Below are positions 7,806 through 15,383 of a stretch of DNA of 26,192 bases, in pieces. How positions within the stretch are numbered: the stretch's first letter is position 1; the number at the start of each line of letters is the position of its first letter. Under the pieces are notes generated by a model. The model worked only from the letters and a program-made list of their open reading frames with translations. It searched no databases and was not told where the DNA came from. Origin of the DNA: DAOMOD01 sp964526035 (GTDB taxonomy: Bacteria; Pseudomonadota; Gammaproteobacteria; Xanthomonadales; BPKI01); NCBI GenBank assembly GCA_964526035.1, contig CAZGKE010000035.1, forward strand, positions 1 through 26,192, read 5' to 3'. Made by a program: the position numbers and the translations under genes.

Positions 7806-8399
7806 CTATCCGCGTCGCCACACCAGGGTGCGGTTGTTGGCCGGCATCGCCACGTCCTCGATCAGCGCGAAACCGGCGTCGCGGGCGAGGCCATCAACGT
7901 CTTCGAATTCGCGGATGCCGCGGAGCGGATTGGCGGCGCGCAGGCTGGCGTCGAACGCGGCGTTGCTGTGCGAGGTGAAGCGCTCGTCGTAGTTGAAAGG
8001 CCCGTAGATCGCCAGCACGGCGTCGTCGCCCAGCACCTTGTCGAGTCCCGCAAACATGCGCTGAACCTCCGGCCAGCTCATGATGTGCAAGGTGTTGGCG
8101 CTGAACGCGGCGTCATGGCGCTGCGTGGGCCACGCGTCGTTGACGTCGAGTTCGATCGGTTCCGGCGTGTTCGGGCGTGCGGCCTCATCCAGCCAGGCGC
8201 GGATGCCGGGAATGTGATCGGCAACATCAGAGCACTGCCACTCGAGATGCGTCAGCTCAGCCGCGAAATACGCCGCGTGTTGGCCGGTGCCGCTGCCAAC
8301 TTCAAGCACCCGGCGGCGATCGGCGAAGTGACGCCGCAACACTGCCAGGATCGGCTCGCGATTGCGCTCGGTGGCAGGGGCGTGGGGTTTGTCGATCAT
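7806..8399 (-). CDS. DUF938 family SAM-dependent methyltransferase
   Basis: The 197-residue class I methyltransferase has motif I, VLEVGSGTGQHAAYFA, at 31-46. Downstream it has the DUF938-characteristic SANTLHIMSW and YGPFNYDERFTSHSNAAFD segments and a C-terminal NNRTLVWRR. The opening KPHAPATERNREPIL is also typical. The substrate is not established for the family. ATG 8399 is chosen because AGAGGAA lies seven bases upstream and the conserved family N-terminus begins there, although the frame stays open further upstream. A terminator-like hairpin separates it from rpoH on the same strand, so it should have its own promoter in the 110-base gap. Confidence 0.88.
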   Translation of the reverse strand: MIDKPHAPATERNREPILAVLRRHFADRRRVLEVGSGTGQHAAYFAAELTHLEWQCSDVADHIPGIRAWLDEAARPNTPEPIELDVNDAWPTQRHDAAFSANTLHIMSWPEVQRMFAGLDKVLGDDAVLAIYGPFNYDERFTSHSNAAFDASLRAANPLRGIREFEDVDGLARDAGFALIEDVAMPANNRTLVWRRG

Positions 8400-8453
8400 C
8401 TCGGGTTCCTCTTTGCAGACCTGCCCGCCCCTGGCGCCTGTCGTGGTCTTGGC

Positions 8454-8484
8454 AAAAACGCGAACGGCCACCCGAGGGTGGCCG
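8454..8484 (-). terminator. Intrinsic terminator of rpoH
   Basis: Read on the minus strand, a near-perfect stem (CGGCCACCC pairing with GGGTGGCCG, 8465-8484) is followed after six bases by TTTTT (8454-8458). It begins 27 bases after the rpoH stop. Confidence 0.65.
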
Positions 8485-8510
8485 CAGCAGTCACGTCCAT
8501 ACGGGCTGGC

Positions 8511-9392
<882 letters not shown>

Positions 9393-9393
9393 T

Positions 9394-9420
9394 TTAGCAC
9401 TCGTTCACATAGAGTGCTAA
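9394..9420 (-). promoter_or_regulatory. CIRCE operator (HrcA binding site) abutting rpoH
   Basis: A perfect match to the CIRCE consensus: TTAGCACTC, nine bases, GAGTGCTAA, arms at 9394-9402 and 9412-9420. It starts two bases upstream of the rpoH ATG (9392). HrcA represses at such sites in groESL and dnaK operons of many bacteria. Here the right arm GAGTG also occupies the Shine-Dalgarno position, so an RNA hairpin of the same arms would mask it. Confidence 0.92.
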
Positions 9421-9460
9421 TTGCTGCGGAAGTTCCACCGGCACGGCCCCGCCAAGGCGT

Positions 9461-10087
9461 TCAGACGCGGCTGGCAGCAACCGGAAGCTGGTCCAGCCGC
9501 GGATATTCGCCACGCCGGAACAGCGTCGGGTCAGCCAGGAAGTTGCGCAGCATGGCGGTGGCGTCCAGGCCCCAGAACAGCTCGCCGTCCGCGACCGCTG
9601 TCGGAACCCCGAAAACGCCGGCATCCAGCGCCGCTTCGCCGTGCTGGCGGAGCGAGGACTTGACCTCGGGGTCGGCGGTGGCGGCAGACGGATCGTCGAT
9701 GCCGAGGCGCGCGGCAAGCGGCGCCAGCTTGTCGACGCTGTCGGCCGCACGGCCCTCGGTCCAGATCCAGTTGAAGATGGCGTCGATCGCGGCCACCGTG
9801 GTGCCGGAGGCCAGACACAGCCTGAGCGCGGCCAGCGGGTTGAAGGGGTGTGCCGGCGGAAAGCGCAGCGGCCGCCCCAGTTCGGCGGCCCGATGCTGGA
9901 TGAAGCGATAGCTGAAGCGCCGCTTCGCCGGAATCTCCGCCGGGCCCTTCTGCCCCACCTGACCGAGTACGGCCGCCAGCAGGATCGGTCGCGGCACCAG
10001 CTCGTGCGGACCGGCAAGCTCCCGGACGGACGGCCACTGCAGGTAGGCGAACGGGCTGATGAAGTCGAAGTACCAGTCGATGCGCAT
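9461..10087 (-). CDS. DsbA-family 2-hydroxychromene-2-carboxylate isomerase-like protein
   Basis: The 208-residue protein opens with MRIDWYFDFISPFAYLQWP, the thioredoxin-fold kappa-GST signature of HCCA isomerases, with the catalytic Ser at residue 11. The HPFNPLAALRL segment (80-90) and the cis-proline region GVFGVPTAV late in the sequence also fit. In naphthalene breakdown the family isomerises 2-hydroxychromene-2-carboxylate using glutathione; outside such pathways these proteins are generic glutathione-dependent enzymes. No naphthalene genes are in the window. ATG 10087 is selected over an upstream in-frame ATG because GGGGAG lies eight bases before it and homology starts at once. It precedes rpoH on the same strand; read-through into rpoH past CIRCE is possible. 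Confidence 0.85.
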   Translation of the reverse strand: MRIDWYFDFISPFAYLQWPSVRELAGPHELVPRPILLAAVLGQVGQKGPAEIPAKRRFSYRFIQHRAAELGRPLRFPPAHPFNPLAALRLCLASGTTVAAIDAIFNWIWTEGRAADSVDKLAPLAARLGIDDPSAATADPEVKSSLRQHGEAALDAGVFGVPTAVADGELFWGLDATAMLRNFLADPTLFRRGEYPRLDQLPVAASRV

Positions 10088-10109
10088 GAAAGAACTCCCC
10101 AGGCGTGTC

Positions 10110-10161
10110 GGCAGGTGCATTCCACCTGCCATTCAGCATGCATGCAAGGTACCCTCGTACC
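10110..10161. promoter_or_regulatory. Cluster of three palindromes in a divergent intergenic region
   Basis: Between the isomerase-like gene (-) and the small membrane protein gene (+) lie three inverted repeats. They are GGCAGGTG-N5-CACCTGCC (10110-10130), GCATGCATGC (10136-10145) and GGTAC-CCTC-GTACC (10148-10161). None is followed by a T-run. They may be operators for divergent promoters; no protein can be assigned. Confidence 0.45.
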
Positions 10162-10189
10162 CTATGGGAACGCCACCGAGGGGAAAATC

Positions 10190-10408
10190 ATGCGCACTAC
10201 GCTGCTCATTCTGGGTCTGGTGATCGTCGCCGTGGGCATTGCCGGCTTTGCCGGTCTGATCGAGTTCCGCCAGATGAAGGAAGTGATCGAGATCGGCGAA
10301 TTCGCCGCATCCGTGGAGCAGAAGGAACGGCCGCCGCTGTGGCTGAACGCCACGCTGGTCGGCGTGGGCGCGCTGCTGGCGGGCTTCGGGCTGGCCAAGC
10401 GGCGCTGA
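10190..10408 (+). CDS. Small two-helix membrane protein of unknown function
   Basis: The 72-residue protein has two hydrophobic helices (about 4-24 and 51-68). They are joined by a charged, amphipathic linker (FRQMKEVIEIGEFAASVEQKERPP) and followed by a positive C-terminus, KRR. By the positive-inside rule the C-terminus is probably cytoplasmic. I do not recognise a family. The start at ATG 10190 is well supported by GAGGGGA six to seven bases upstream. It is divergent from the isomerase-like gene and precedes uvrD by 92 bases, with a 26-base palindrome between them. Confidence 0.7.
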   Translation: MRTTLLILGLVIVAVGIAGFAGLIEFRQMKEVIEIGEFAASVEQKERPPLWLNATLVGVGALLAGFGLAKRR

Positions 10409-10424
10409 GTGTGACAGCAAACTT

Positions 10425-10450
10425 TGCGATGTCGGCTAGCCGGCATCGCA
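10425..10450. repeat. 26-bp near-perfect palindrome upstream of uvrD
   Basis: TGCGATGTCGGCT is followed directly by AGCCGGCATCGCA, its reverse complement apart from one position that would be a G-U pair in RNA. It lies 16 bases after the small membrane protein gene and 50 before uvrD. With no T-run downstream on the plus strand it is a weak terminator candidate and could equally be an operator. Confidence 0.6.
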
Positions 10451-10487
10451 GCCGACGTAGCTGAGTGGGGCGTTCCAAGCCAGCCGT

Positions 10488-10493
10488 TACAAT
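10488..10493 (+). promoter_or_regulatory. Candidate -10 element of uvrD
   Basis: TACAAT ends seven bases before the uvrD ATG at 10501. Transcription from it would start at or next to the start codon, giving a leaderless or nearly leaderless message. This fits the lack of a convincing Shine-Dalgarno sequence. No good -35 hexamer is visible 16-18 bases upstream. Confidence 0.4.
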
Positions 10494-10500
10494 TGACGGC

Positions 10501-12660
10501 ATGGATGTCTCCCACCTGCTCGACGGCCTGAACAGCGCACAGCGCGAGGCTGTCACCGCCGCGCCCGGTCACACCCTGGTCCTTGCTGGCGCCGGTTCCG
10601 GCAAGACCCGCGTGCTGGTGCACCGCATCGCCTGGCTGCTCGAAGTCGAGCATGCATCGCCGTGGTCGGTGCTGGCGGTGACATTCACCAACAAGGCCGC
10701 CGGCGAGATGCGCGCGCGCTGCCAGGCGCTGTTGCGCTGCGACAGTCGCGGGCTATGGGTCGGCACCTTCCACGGCATCTGCCATCGCCTGCTGCGCCAG
10801 CATTGGCGCGAGGCCGGTCTGACGGAAACTTTCCAGATCCTCGACGCCGACGATCAGGTGCGCATGCTGAAACGCATCATCGTCGGCATGGGCCTGGACG
10901 AGTCGCGGCATCCTCCGCGGCAAGCAGCCTGGTTCATCAACGCGCACAAGGACGAGGGACGACGCCCCGACAGCATCGAGACACTGCACAATCCGGCGCT
11001 GGCGACCCTGGTCGATGTGTACCGGGCCTACGAGGCGCAGTGCCGTCGCTCCGGGCTGGTCGACTTCGCCGAGCTGCTGCTGCGCGTGCACGAGACCTTG
11101 CTCAAGGACGAGGCGCTGCTCAAGCACTACCGCGAGCGTTTTCGCCATCTGCTGGTCGACGAGTTCCAGGACACCAACTCGATCCAGTACGCCTTCGTGC
11201 GCCTGCTGGCAGGCAGCAGCGGGCAGGTGTTCGTGGTCGGCGACGACGACCAGGCCATTTACGGCTGGCGCGGCGCCAAGGTGGAGAACGTGCAGCATTT
11301 CCTGCGCGATTTCCCGGGCGCGCGCACCCTCAAGCTGGAGCAGAACTACCGCTCCAGCGGCACCATTCTCAAGGCCGCCAATGCGGTGATCGCGCGCAAT
11401 CCCGAACGCCTTGGCAAGGAGCTGTGGACGGCGGGCGAGGATGGCCAACCGATCCGCCTGTACGCCGCCTACAACGAACAGGACGAGGCGCGCTTCGTCA
11501 TCGAGCAGATCAAGGCGGCGCTTGAAGCGGGCGAAGCGGCTGCACACAACGCCGTGCTGTACCGCTCCAACGCGCAGTCGCGGCTGTTCGAGGAAGCGCT
11601 GATGGAGCGGCGCATACCGTTTCGCGTCTATGGCGGCATGCGCTTCTTCGAGCGAGCCGAGATCAAAGACGCCATGGCCTATCTGCGTCTGGTCGGCAAC
11701 CGCGGCGACGATGCAGCCTTCGAGCGTGCGGTGAACACCCCGACCCGCGGCATCGGCGACCGCACCCTCGACGTGCTGCGTCAGCGCGCGCGGCGCGACG
11801 CGCTGACGCTTTGGGAAGCAGCGCTGGCGGATCTGGCCGGGGGCGATCTTGCGGCGCGCGCCAAGACCGCGCTGCGCGGTTTCATTTCGCTGATCGCCGA
11901 TCTCGCCGCCAGCTGTGCCGACCTCGAGCTGGACGCCAAGGTGGAGAAGATGCTCGAACTCTCCGCTCTGCGCGAACACCATGAGAAGGACAGAACGGGC
12001 CAGGGCGAATCGCGGGTGGAAAACCTCGATGAACTGGTCAATGTCGCCTCGCGCTTCACCCCGGACGCCGACGACATGACCGCGGGCCTGGATGAGCTGG
12101 GCGCCTTCCTGAGCCACGCCGCGCTGGAAGCCGGTGAGGGGCAGGCCGAATCCTGGGAAGACTGCGTGCAGCTGATGACCCTGCACTCGGCCAAGGGACT
12201 GGAGTTTCCGCGCGTGTTTCTGGTCGGACTGGAGGACGGCCTGTTCCCGAGCCATCGTTCGCTCGACGATGCCGAGCGGCTCGAAGAGGAGCGTCGTCTC
12301 GCCTATGTCGGCATCACACGCGCCGAGCGCGAGCTGGTGCTGTGCTACGCCGAGTCGCGCCGTCTGCATGGCCAGGAAAGCTACAACCGCCCCTCGCGCT
12401 TCCTCGACGAAATTCCGCCTGAACTGCTCCACGAGGTGCGCCCGCGCGTCAAGGTCGAGCGCCCACGCATGGCCGGGCGCTTCGCCGAGTACGAATTGCC
12501 CGGCATCCAGCTCGGCCAGCGCGTGAATCACGCGAAGTTCGGCGACGGCGTCGTGGTCAGCGCCGAAGGCGCCGGAGCGCACGCACGGGTGCAGGTGAAC
12601 TTCGAGGGCGAGGGACCGAAGTGGCTGGTGCTGGCGTATGCGAATCTGACGGCGGTGTGA
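10501..12660 (+). CDS. uvrD: DNA helicase II UvrD
   Basis: The 719-residue superfamily 1A 3'-5' helicase is essentially the same length as E. coli UvrD and starts with the closely similar MDVSHLLDGLNSAQREAV. Visible motifs are Walker A AGAGSGKT (29-36), motif Ia TFTNKAA (61-67), Walker B VDEFQDTN (219-226), motif III GDDDQAIYGWRGA (247-259) and motif IV LEQNYRS (279-285). Motif V is LMTLHSAKGLEF and motif VI is RRLAYVGITRAER. The Tudor-like C-terminal tail has FGDGVVVSAEGAGAHARVQVNF. UvrD unwinds DNA in nucleotide excision repair and methyl-directed mismatch repair. ATG 10501 is chosen from the conserved N-terminus; the frame is open 36 bases upstream. A TACAAT box sits just ahead. The gene ends 21 bases before an assembly gap. 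Confidence 0.97.
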   Translation: MDVSHLLDGLNSAQREAVTAAPGHTLVLAGAGSGKTRVLVHRIAWLLEVEHASPWSVLAVTFTNKAAGEMRARCQALLRCDSRGLWVGTFHGICHRLLRQHWREAGLTETFQILDADDQVRMLKRIIVGMGLDESRHPPRQAAWFINAHKDEGRRPDSIETLHNPALATLVDVYRAYEAQCRRSGLVDFAELLLRVHETLLKDEALLKHYRERFRHLLVDEFQDTNSIQYAFVRLLAGSSGQVFVVGDDDQAIYGWRGAKVENVQHFLRDFPGARTLKLEQNYRSSGTILKAANAVIARNPERLGKELWTAGEDGQPIRLYAAYNEQDEARFVIEQIKAALEAGEAAAHNAVLYRSNAQSRLFEEALMERRIPFRVYGGMRFFERAEIKDAMAYLRLVGNRGDDAAFERAVNTPTRGIGDRTLDVLRQRARRDALTLWEAALADLAGGDLAARAKTALRGFISLIADLAASCADLELDAKVEKMLELSALREHHEKDRTGQGESRVENLDELVNVASRFTPDADDMTAGLDELGAFLSHAALEAGEGQAESWEDCVQLMTLHSAKGLEFPRVFLVGLEDGLFPSHRSLDDAERLEEERRLAYVGITRAERELVLCYAESRRLHGQESYNRPSRFLDEIPPELLHEVRPRVKVERPRMAGRFAEYELPGIQLGQRVNHAKFGDGVVVSAEGAGAHARVQVNFEGEGPKWLVLAYANLTAV

Positions 12661-12681
12661 GGTATGGAAGGGCCTGGGGCC

Positions 12682-12781
12682 NNNNNNNNNNNNNNNNNNN
12701 NNNNNNNNNNNNNNNNNNNNNNNNNNNNNNNNNNNNNNNNNNNNNNNNNNNNNNNNNNNNNNNNNNNNNNNNNNNNNNNNN
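12682..12781. other. Assembly gap (100 Ns)
   Basis: Exactly 100 undetermined bases, a conventional placeholder for a gap of unknown length. Continuity between uvrD and the ABC operon is therefore assumed, not shown. Confidence 0.98.
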
Positions 12782-12848
12782 CTTCCTCAACGTGACGGCG
12801 TGCTGTTCGCGAACAGGAAGACTTCGACGGTTCACGCTTGCCGCCTCC

Positions 12849-12883
12849 AAGCCCCAAGCCCTAAGTCCTAAGCCCTAAGCCCT
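12849..12883. repeat. Five tandem 7-bp units (AAGCCCT-like)
   Basis: AAGCCCC, AAGCCCT, AAGTCCT, AAGCCCT, AAGCCCT in direct tandem, ending five bases before the permease stop at 12889. The left flank of the gap carries related sequence in the opposite sense (AAGGGCCTGGGGCC). The array may extend into the gap and may be why the assembly broke. Confidence 0.8.
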
Positions 12884-12888
12884 GGATC

Positions 12889-14124
12889 TCAATCCGCCTG
12901 CAGCGCCCGCACCGGATCCAGTCGCGAGGCCTGCATCGCCGGATAGACGCCGAACGCTACGGCGATCGCCACGCAGACAGTGACCGCCAGCGCGATGGCG
13001 ATCGGCGACCAGGCCACCGCCCACCCGGCAAAGGCGCCGATGATCATCGCCAGCACGATGCCGAAGACGATGCCGAGCAGGGCGCCGATCATGGCGATGG
13101 TGGTGGTCTCGGTGAGGAACTGCTGGACGATGTCGCGGCGACGTGCGCCGACCGCGCGCAGCAGACCGATCTCGGCGCGGCGCTCCATCACCGTCGCCAA
13201 CATGATGTTCATGATGCCGATGCCGCCGACCAGCAGGCTGATGCCGGCGACGCAGGCCAGCACGATGGTGAAGATGCGCTGGGTCTGCTGGTGCTGCGCG
13301 AGCAGACGCGCGGGCACGGTGATTTCGAAGTCGTTTTCACCACCGTGGCGGCGCAGCAGCAGCTGCTGCATGGGCTCGGCCGCGGCGCTCACGTCGGCAC
13401 CGCTGCCCATGCGCAGACGAAATGCGTCGAGTTCGCTGGCCATGGGCGGGTGGGCGAAGCGCCGCTGCGCCGTCGAAAGCGGGACGAAAATCTGGTTGGC
13501 TTCGCCACCCAGTCGTTGCCCCTGGAACTCGCCGCGCGCGAGCTGGCGATCTTCCAGTACGCCCACCACGGCCAGCCAGGCATGATTCACCTTGACCCGA
13601 CCCTGCAGGGTCTGGCCATTCGGAAACAGCGCCCGCGCTGCCTCCGAACCAAGCACGGCCACCTGCGCCTGCGCCAGATCGTCTTCGGTCGTCAGCAGTC
13701 TGCCTTCGCGTACGCGCATGCTGGCCAGCTCGAAGTGGCTTGGCGTCACGCCCATGACGCGTGCATCGGAATCTCCGGATGGGCTGAACAGTTCCCACAC
13801 GCGAACTTCCTTGGTGGCGCTCCAGCCATCGGCCATGGGCAGGGTATCGAGGCTGGCCTCGACATCGCGCAGGCTGAGACCCATGGAACGCTCGCGCAGG
13901 TCGCGCAGTGCTTCGGTCTCGGTGGCGCGCTCGCTCACCAGCAGGTTGCGCAGACCCATGCCTTCGATCAGGGTCAAGGCCTCGCGGCGCCCACCTTCGC
14001 CCACGGCCAGCATGGCGATCACGGCGCCGACGCCGAAGATCATGCCGAGCAGCGTGAGGAAGGTGCGCAGGCGGTGCACCCACAGTTGATCCAGCGCCTG
14101 CTTCAGAAAATCAGTGCTTTTCAT
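12889..14124 (-). CDS. MacB/FtsX-type ABC transporter permease
   Basis: The 411-residue protein has the MacB-type layout: one helix near the N-terminus (about 19-42), a large periplasmic MacB_PCD domain (about 45-270) and three C-terminal helices forming the FtsX domain (about 285-400). It has the signature LVGGIGIMNIMLATVMERRAEIGLLRAVGARRRDI and the terminal RLDPVRALQAD. Such permeases use ATP hydrolysis mechanically to drive substrates through a periplasmic adaptor and an outer-membrane channel; they do not carry substrate through the inner membrane. It is the last gene of the five-gene operon, and its ATG overlaps the stop of the third adaptor by four bases. The exported substrate is unknown. 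Confidence 0.92.
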   Translation of the reverse strand: MKSTDFLKQALDQLWVHRLRTFLTLLGMIFGVGAVIAMLAVGEGGRREALTLIEGMGLRNLLVSERATETEALRDLRERSMGLSLRDVEASLDTLPMADGWSATKEVRVWELFSPSGDSDARVMGVTPSHFELASMRVREGRLLTTEDDLAQAQVAVLGSEAARALFPNGQTLQGRVKVNHAWLAVVGVLEDRQLARGEFQGQRLGGEANQIFVPLSTAQRRFAHPPMASELDAFRLRMGSGADVSAAAEPMQQLLLRRHGGENDFEITVPARLLAQHQQTQRIFTIVLACVAGISLLVGGIGIMNIMLATVMERRAEIGLLRAVGARRRDIVQQFLTETTTIAMIGALLGIVFGIVLAMIIGAFAGWAVAWSPIAIALAVTVCVAIAVAFGVYPAMQASRLDPVRALQAD

Positions 14125-15383
14125 GCGCCGTTCTCCGCGCCGGGGCGCGCCAGGGCCACGCGATCGCCTGGTTCAAGTCCGTCGATGATCTCCACCCGCG
14201 TGGTGCTGCGTGCGCCGATGCTGACTGCCCTACGTTCCAGGCTGCGGCCGTTGAGCACCTGCACCCAGCGGCCGTCGTCGTCTTCCAGCAGAGCCTGCAC
14301 GGGGACGGTGAGCGTCGCCGCCTTCTCGGCGGTGACCACCTCGGCGGCGACGCGATTGCCGACTCGCATGAAGCGTTCGTCGACCTCGTCGAGGGTGACG
14401 GTGAGACCAAAGTACTTCACCGGACTCTGGCGATCGCGTGTGCTGGCCACGGTATCGACGCTGCTGACGCGGCCGCTGAGCACCCGCTGCGGCAGGGCGT
14501 CGAGACGCAGCTCGACGCGCTGGTCGACGGCCAGTCCGGAGGCCTCCGATTCGGGTACCCAGAGGCGTGCCTCGATCGCCCCTGGCTTCGGAATGCGCGC
14601 CACGGCCAGTCCCGGAAACACTACCTGGCCGGGTTCGGTGAGTTCGCCCCACCAGTTGCGCTCGCGCATCACCATGCCGGCGCTCGGCGCGCGCACTTCG
14701 AGCTGTTCCAGCGCCGCCGTCTGCATCGCGTGGCGCTGGGCGTGGCCCTGACGCTGCGCGGAAAGCAGACCCAACTCGGCGGCCGCCCGCTCGGAGTGGT
14801 TGTCCTCGCGCCAGCGGTAGAAGATGTCCTGCGCTTCGAGGAAACCAAGGTCGGCCAGGGCGTCGATGATCTCGTTGCGCGAATACAGACGCTCGTCGGC
14901 TACCGGGAAACGTTCCGACAGCTCGCGCTCAAGCTGCACTTCGCGCGATCCGGTGGCGATCTGGGTGAGTTCGCTGTCGAGCTCCAGCGACTTGCTGTCG
15001 CGGCGCAGGTCGAGGCGCGACATTTCCACCGCGGCTTTTTCCTGCTCGCGCAGGTAGGTGTCGCCGTCGAAGCGGGCCACCACGTCGCCGGCCTCTACCT
15101 CGGTGGCATCGGCGATCACCCAGGCCAGCGTCATCGGCATCTGCACGCTGGGCGGCAGGGTGATGGGCTGACTCTCGGCCGCCACCAGCTGCCCTTCGGC
15201 GCGCACGCGCACCACGAAGTCGGCTTCCGACACGGTAAAGGCAATCGTCTCCGGCGCCGCGCTGCCGCCGCAGCCGGCGAGTGCCAGCAGCAGCATCGGC
15301 AGCGCGCGGCGGCATAGCGATGCCGCCCTACGAGCCTTGTGACCCCTGCTTCCCGCTCCCTGCTCACCGTTCATCGCATCCAT
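14121..15383 (-). CDS. HlyD/RND-type periplasmic adaptor lipoprotein (third of three)
   Basis: About 420 residues: a basic N-terminus, a hydrophobic stretch and a lipobox LAGC (Cys near residue 37). A barrel-sandwich half follows (VRAEGQLVAAESQPI). Next come a helical hairpin (about 95-230; includes YSRNEIIDALADLGF), the second lipoyl half EVRAPSAGMVM, a beta-barrel and a membrane-proximal domain (TVPVQALLEDDDGRWVQVLNG). ATG 15383 has GGGAG eight bases upstream; ATG 15374 would give an ATGA overlap with the preceding gene and is almost as likely. Codons about 18-25 coincide with a complete REP-like hairpin, so the N-terminal extension before the signal sequence looks repeat-derived. It presumably bridges the permease to an outer-membrane channel not in the window. 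Confidence 0.88.
   Translation of the reverse strand: MDAMNGEQGAGSRGHKARRAASLCRRALPMLLLALAGCGGSAAPETIAFTVSEADFVVRVRAEGQLVAAESQPITLPPSVQMPMTLAWVIADATEVEAGDVVARFDGDTYLREQEKAAVEMSRLDLRRDSKSLELDSELTQIATGSREVQLERELSERFPVADERLYSRNEIIDALADLGFLEAQDIFYRWREDNHSERAAAELGLLSAQRQGHAQRHAMQTAALEQLEVRAPSAGMVMRERNWWGELTEPGQVVFPGLAVARIPKPGAIEARLWVPESEASGLAVDQRVELRLDALPQRVLSGRVSSVDTVASTRDRQSPVKYFGLTVTLDEVDERFMRVGNRVAAEVVTAEKAATLTVPVQALLEDDDGRWVQVLNGRSLERRAVSIGARSTTRVEIIDGLEPGDRVALARPGAENGA
15308..15331 (-). repeat. GTAG-type REP-like hairpin inside a coding sequence
   Basis: The minus strand reads GTAG, GGCGGCAT, loop CGCT, ATGCCGCC: a perfect 8-bp stem with a 4-base loop, headed by GTAG. This is the layout of REP elements mobilised by RAYT (TnpA-REP) proteins. 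It lies within codons about 18-25 of the third adaptor gene. Confidence 0.6.

Noticed and set aside
9461..10087. A naphthalene degradation pathway based on the HCCA isomerase-like gene and the intradiol dioxygenase
   Set aside because: The two genes are far apart, on opposite strands, in different compartments, and no other pathway gene is present.
10150..10165. TACCCTAT ahead of the small membrane protein gene and again near 20504 as a shared -10 element
   Set aside because: No acceptable -35 hexamer at 16-18 bases in either case; two short matches in GC-rich DNA are not enough.
10753..12582. A 609-codon open frame antisense to uvrD
   Set aside because: It lies wholly inside the unmistakable uvrD frame and has no motifs of its own; it is a mirror effect of the codon bias.
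12803..12816. CTGTTCGCGAACAG as a LexA box next to uvrD
   Set aside because: It is a perfect palindrome but has 6 rather than 8 bases between CTGT and ACAG. It also lies beyond the gap and downstream of both flanking genes, so it cannot be a uvrD operator.
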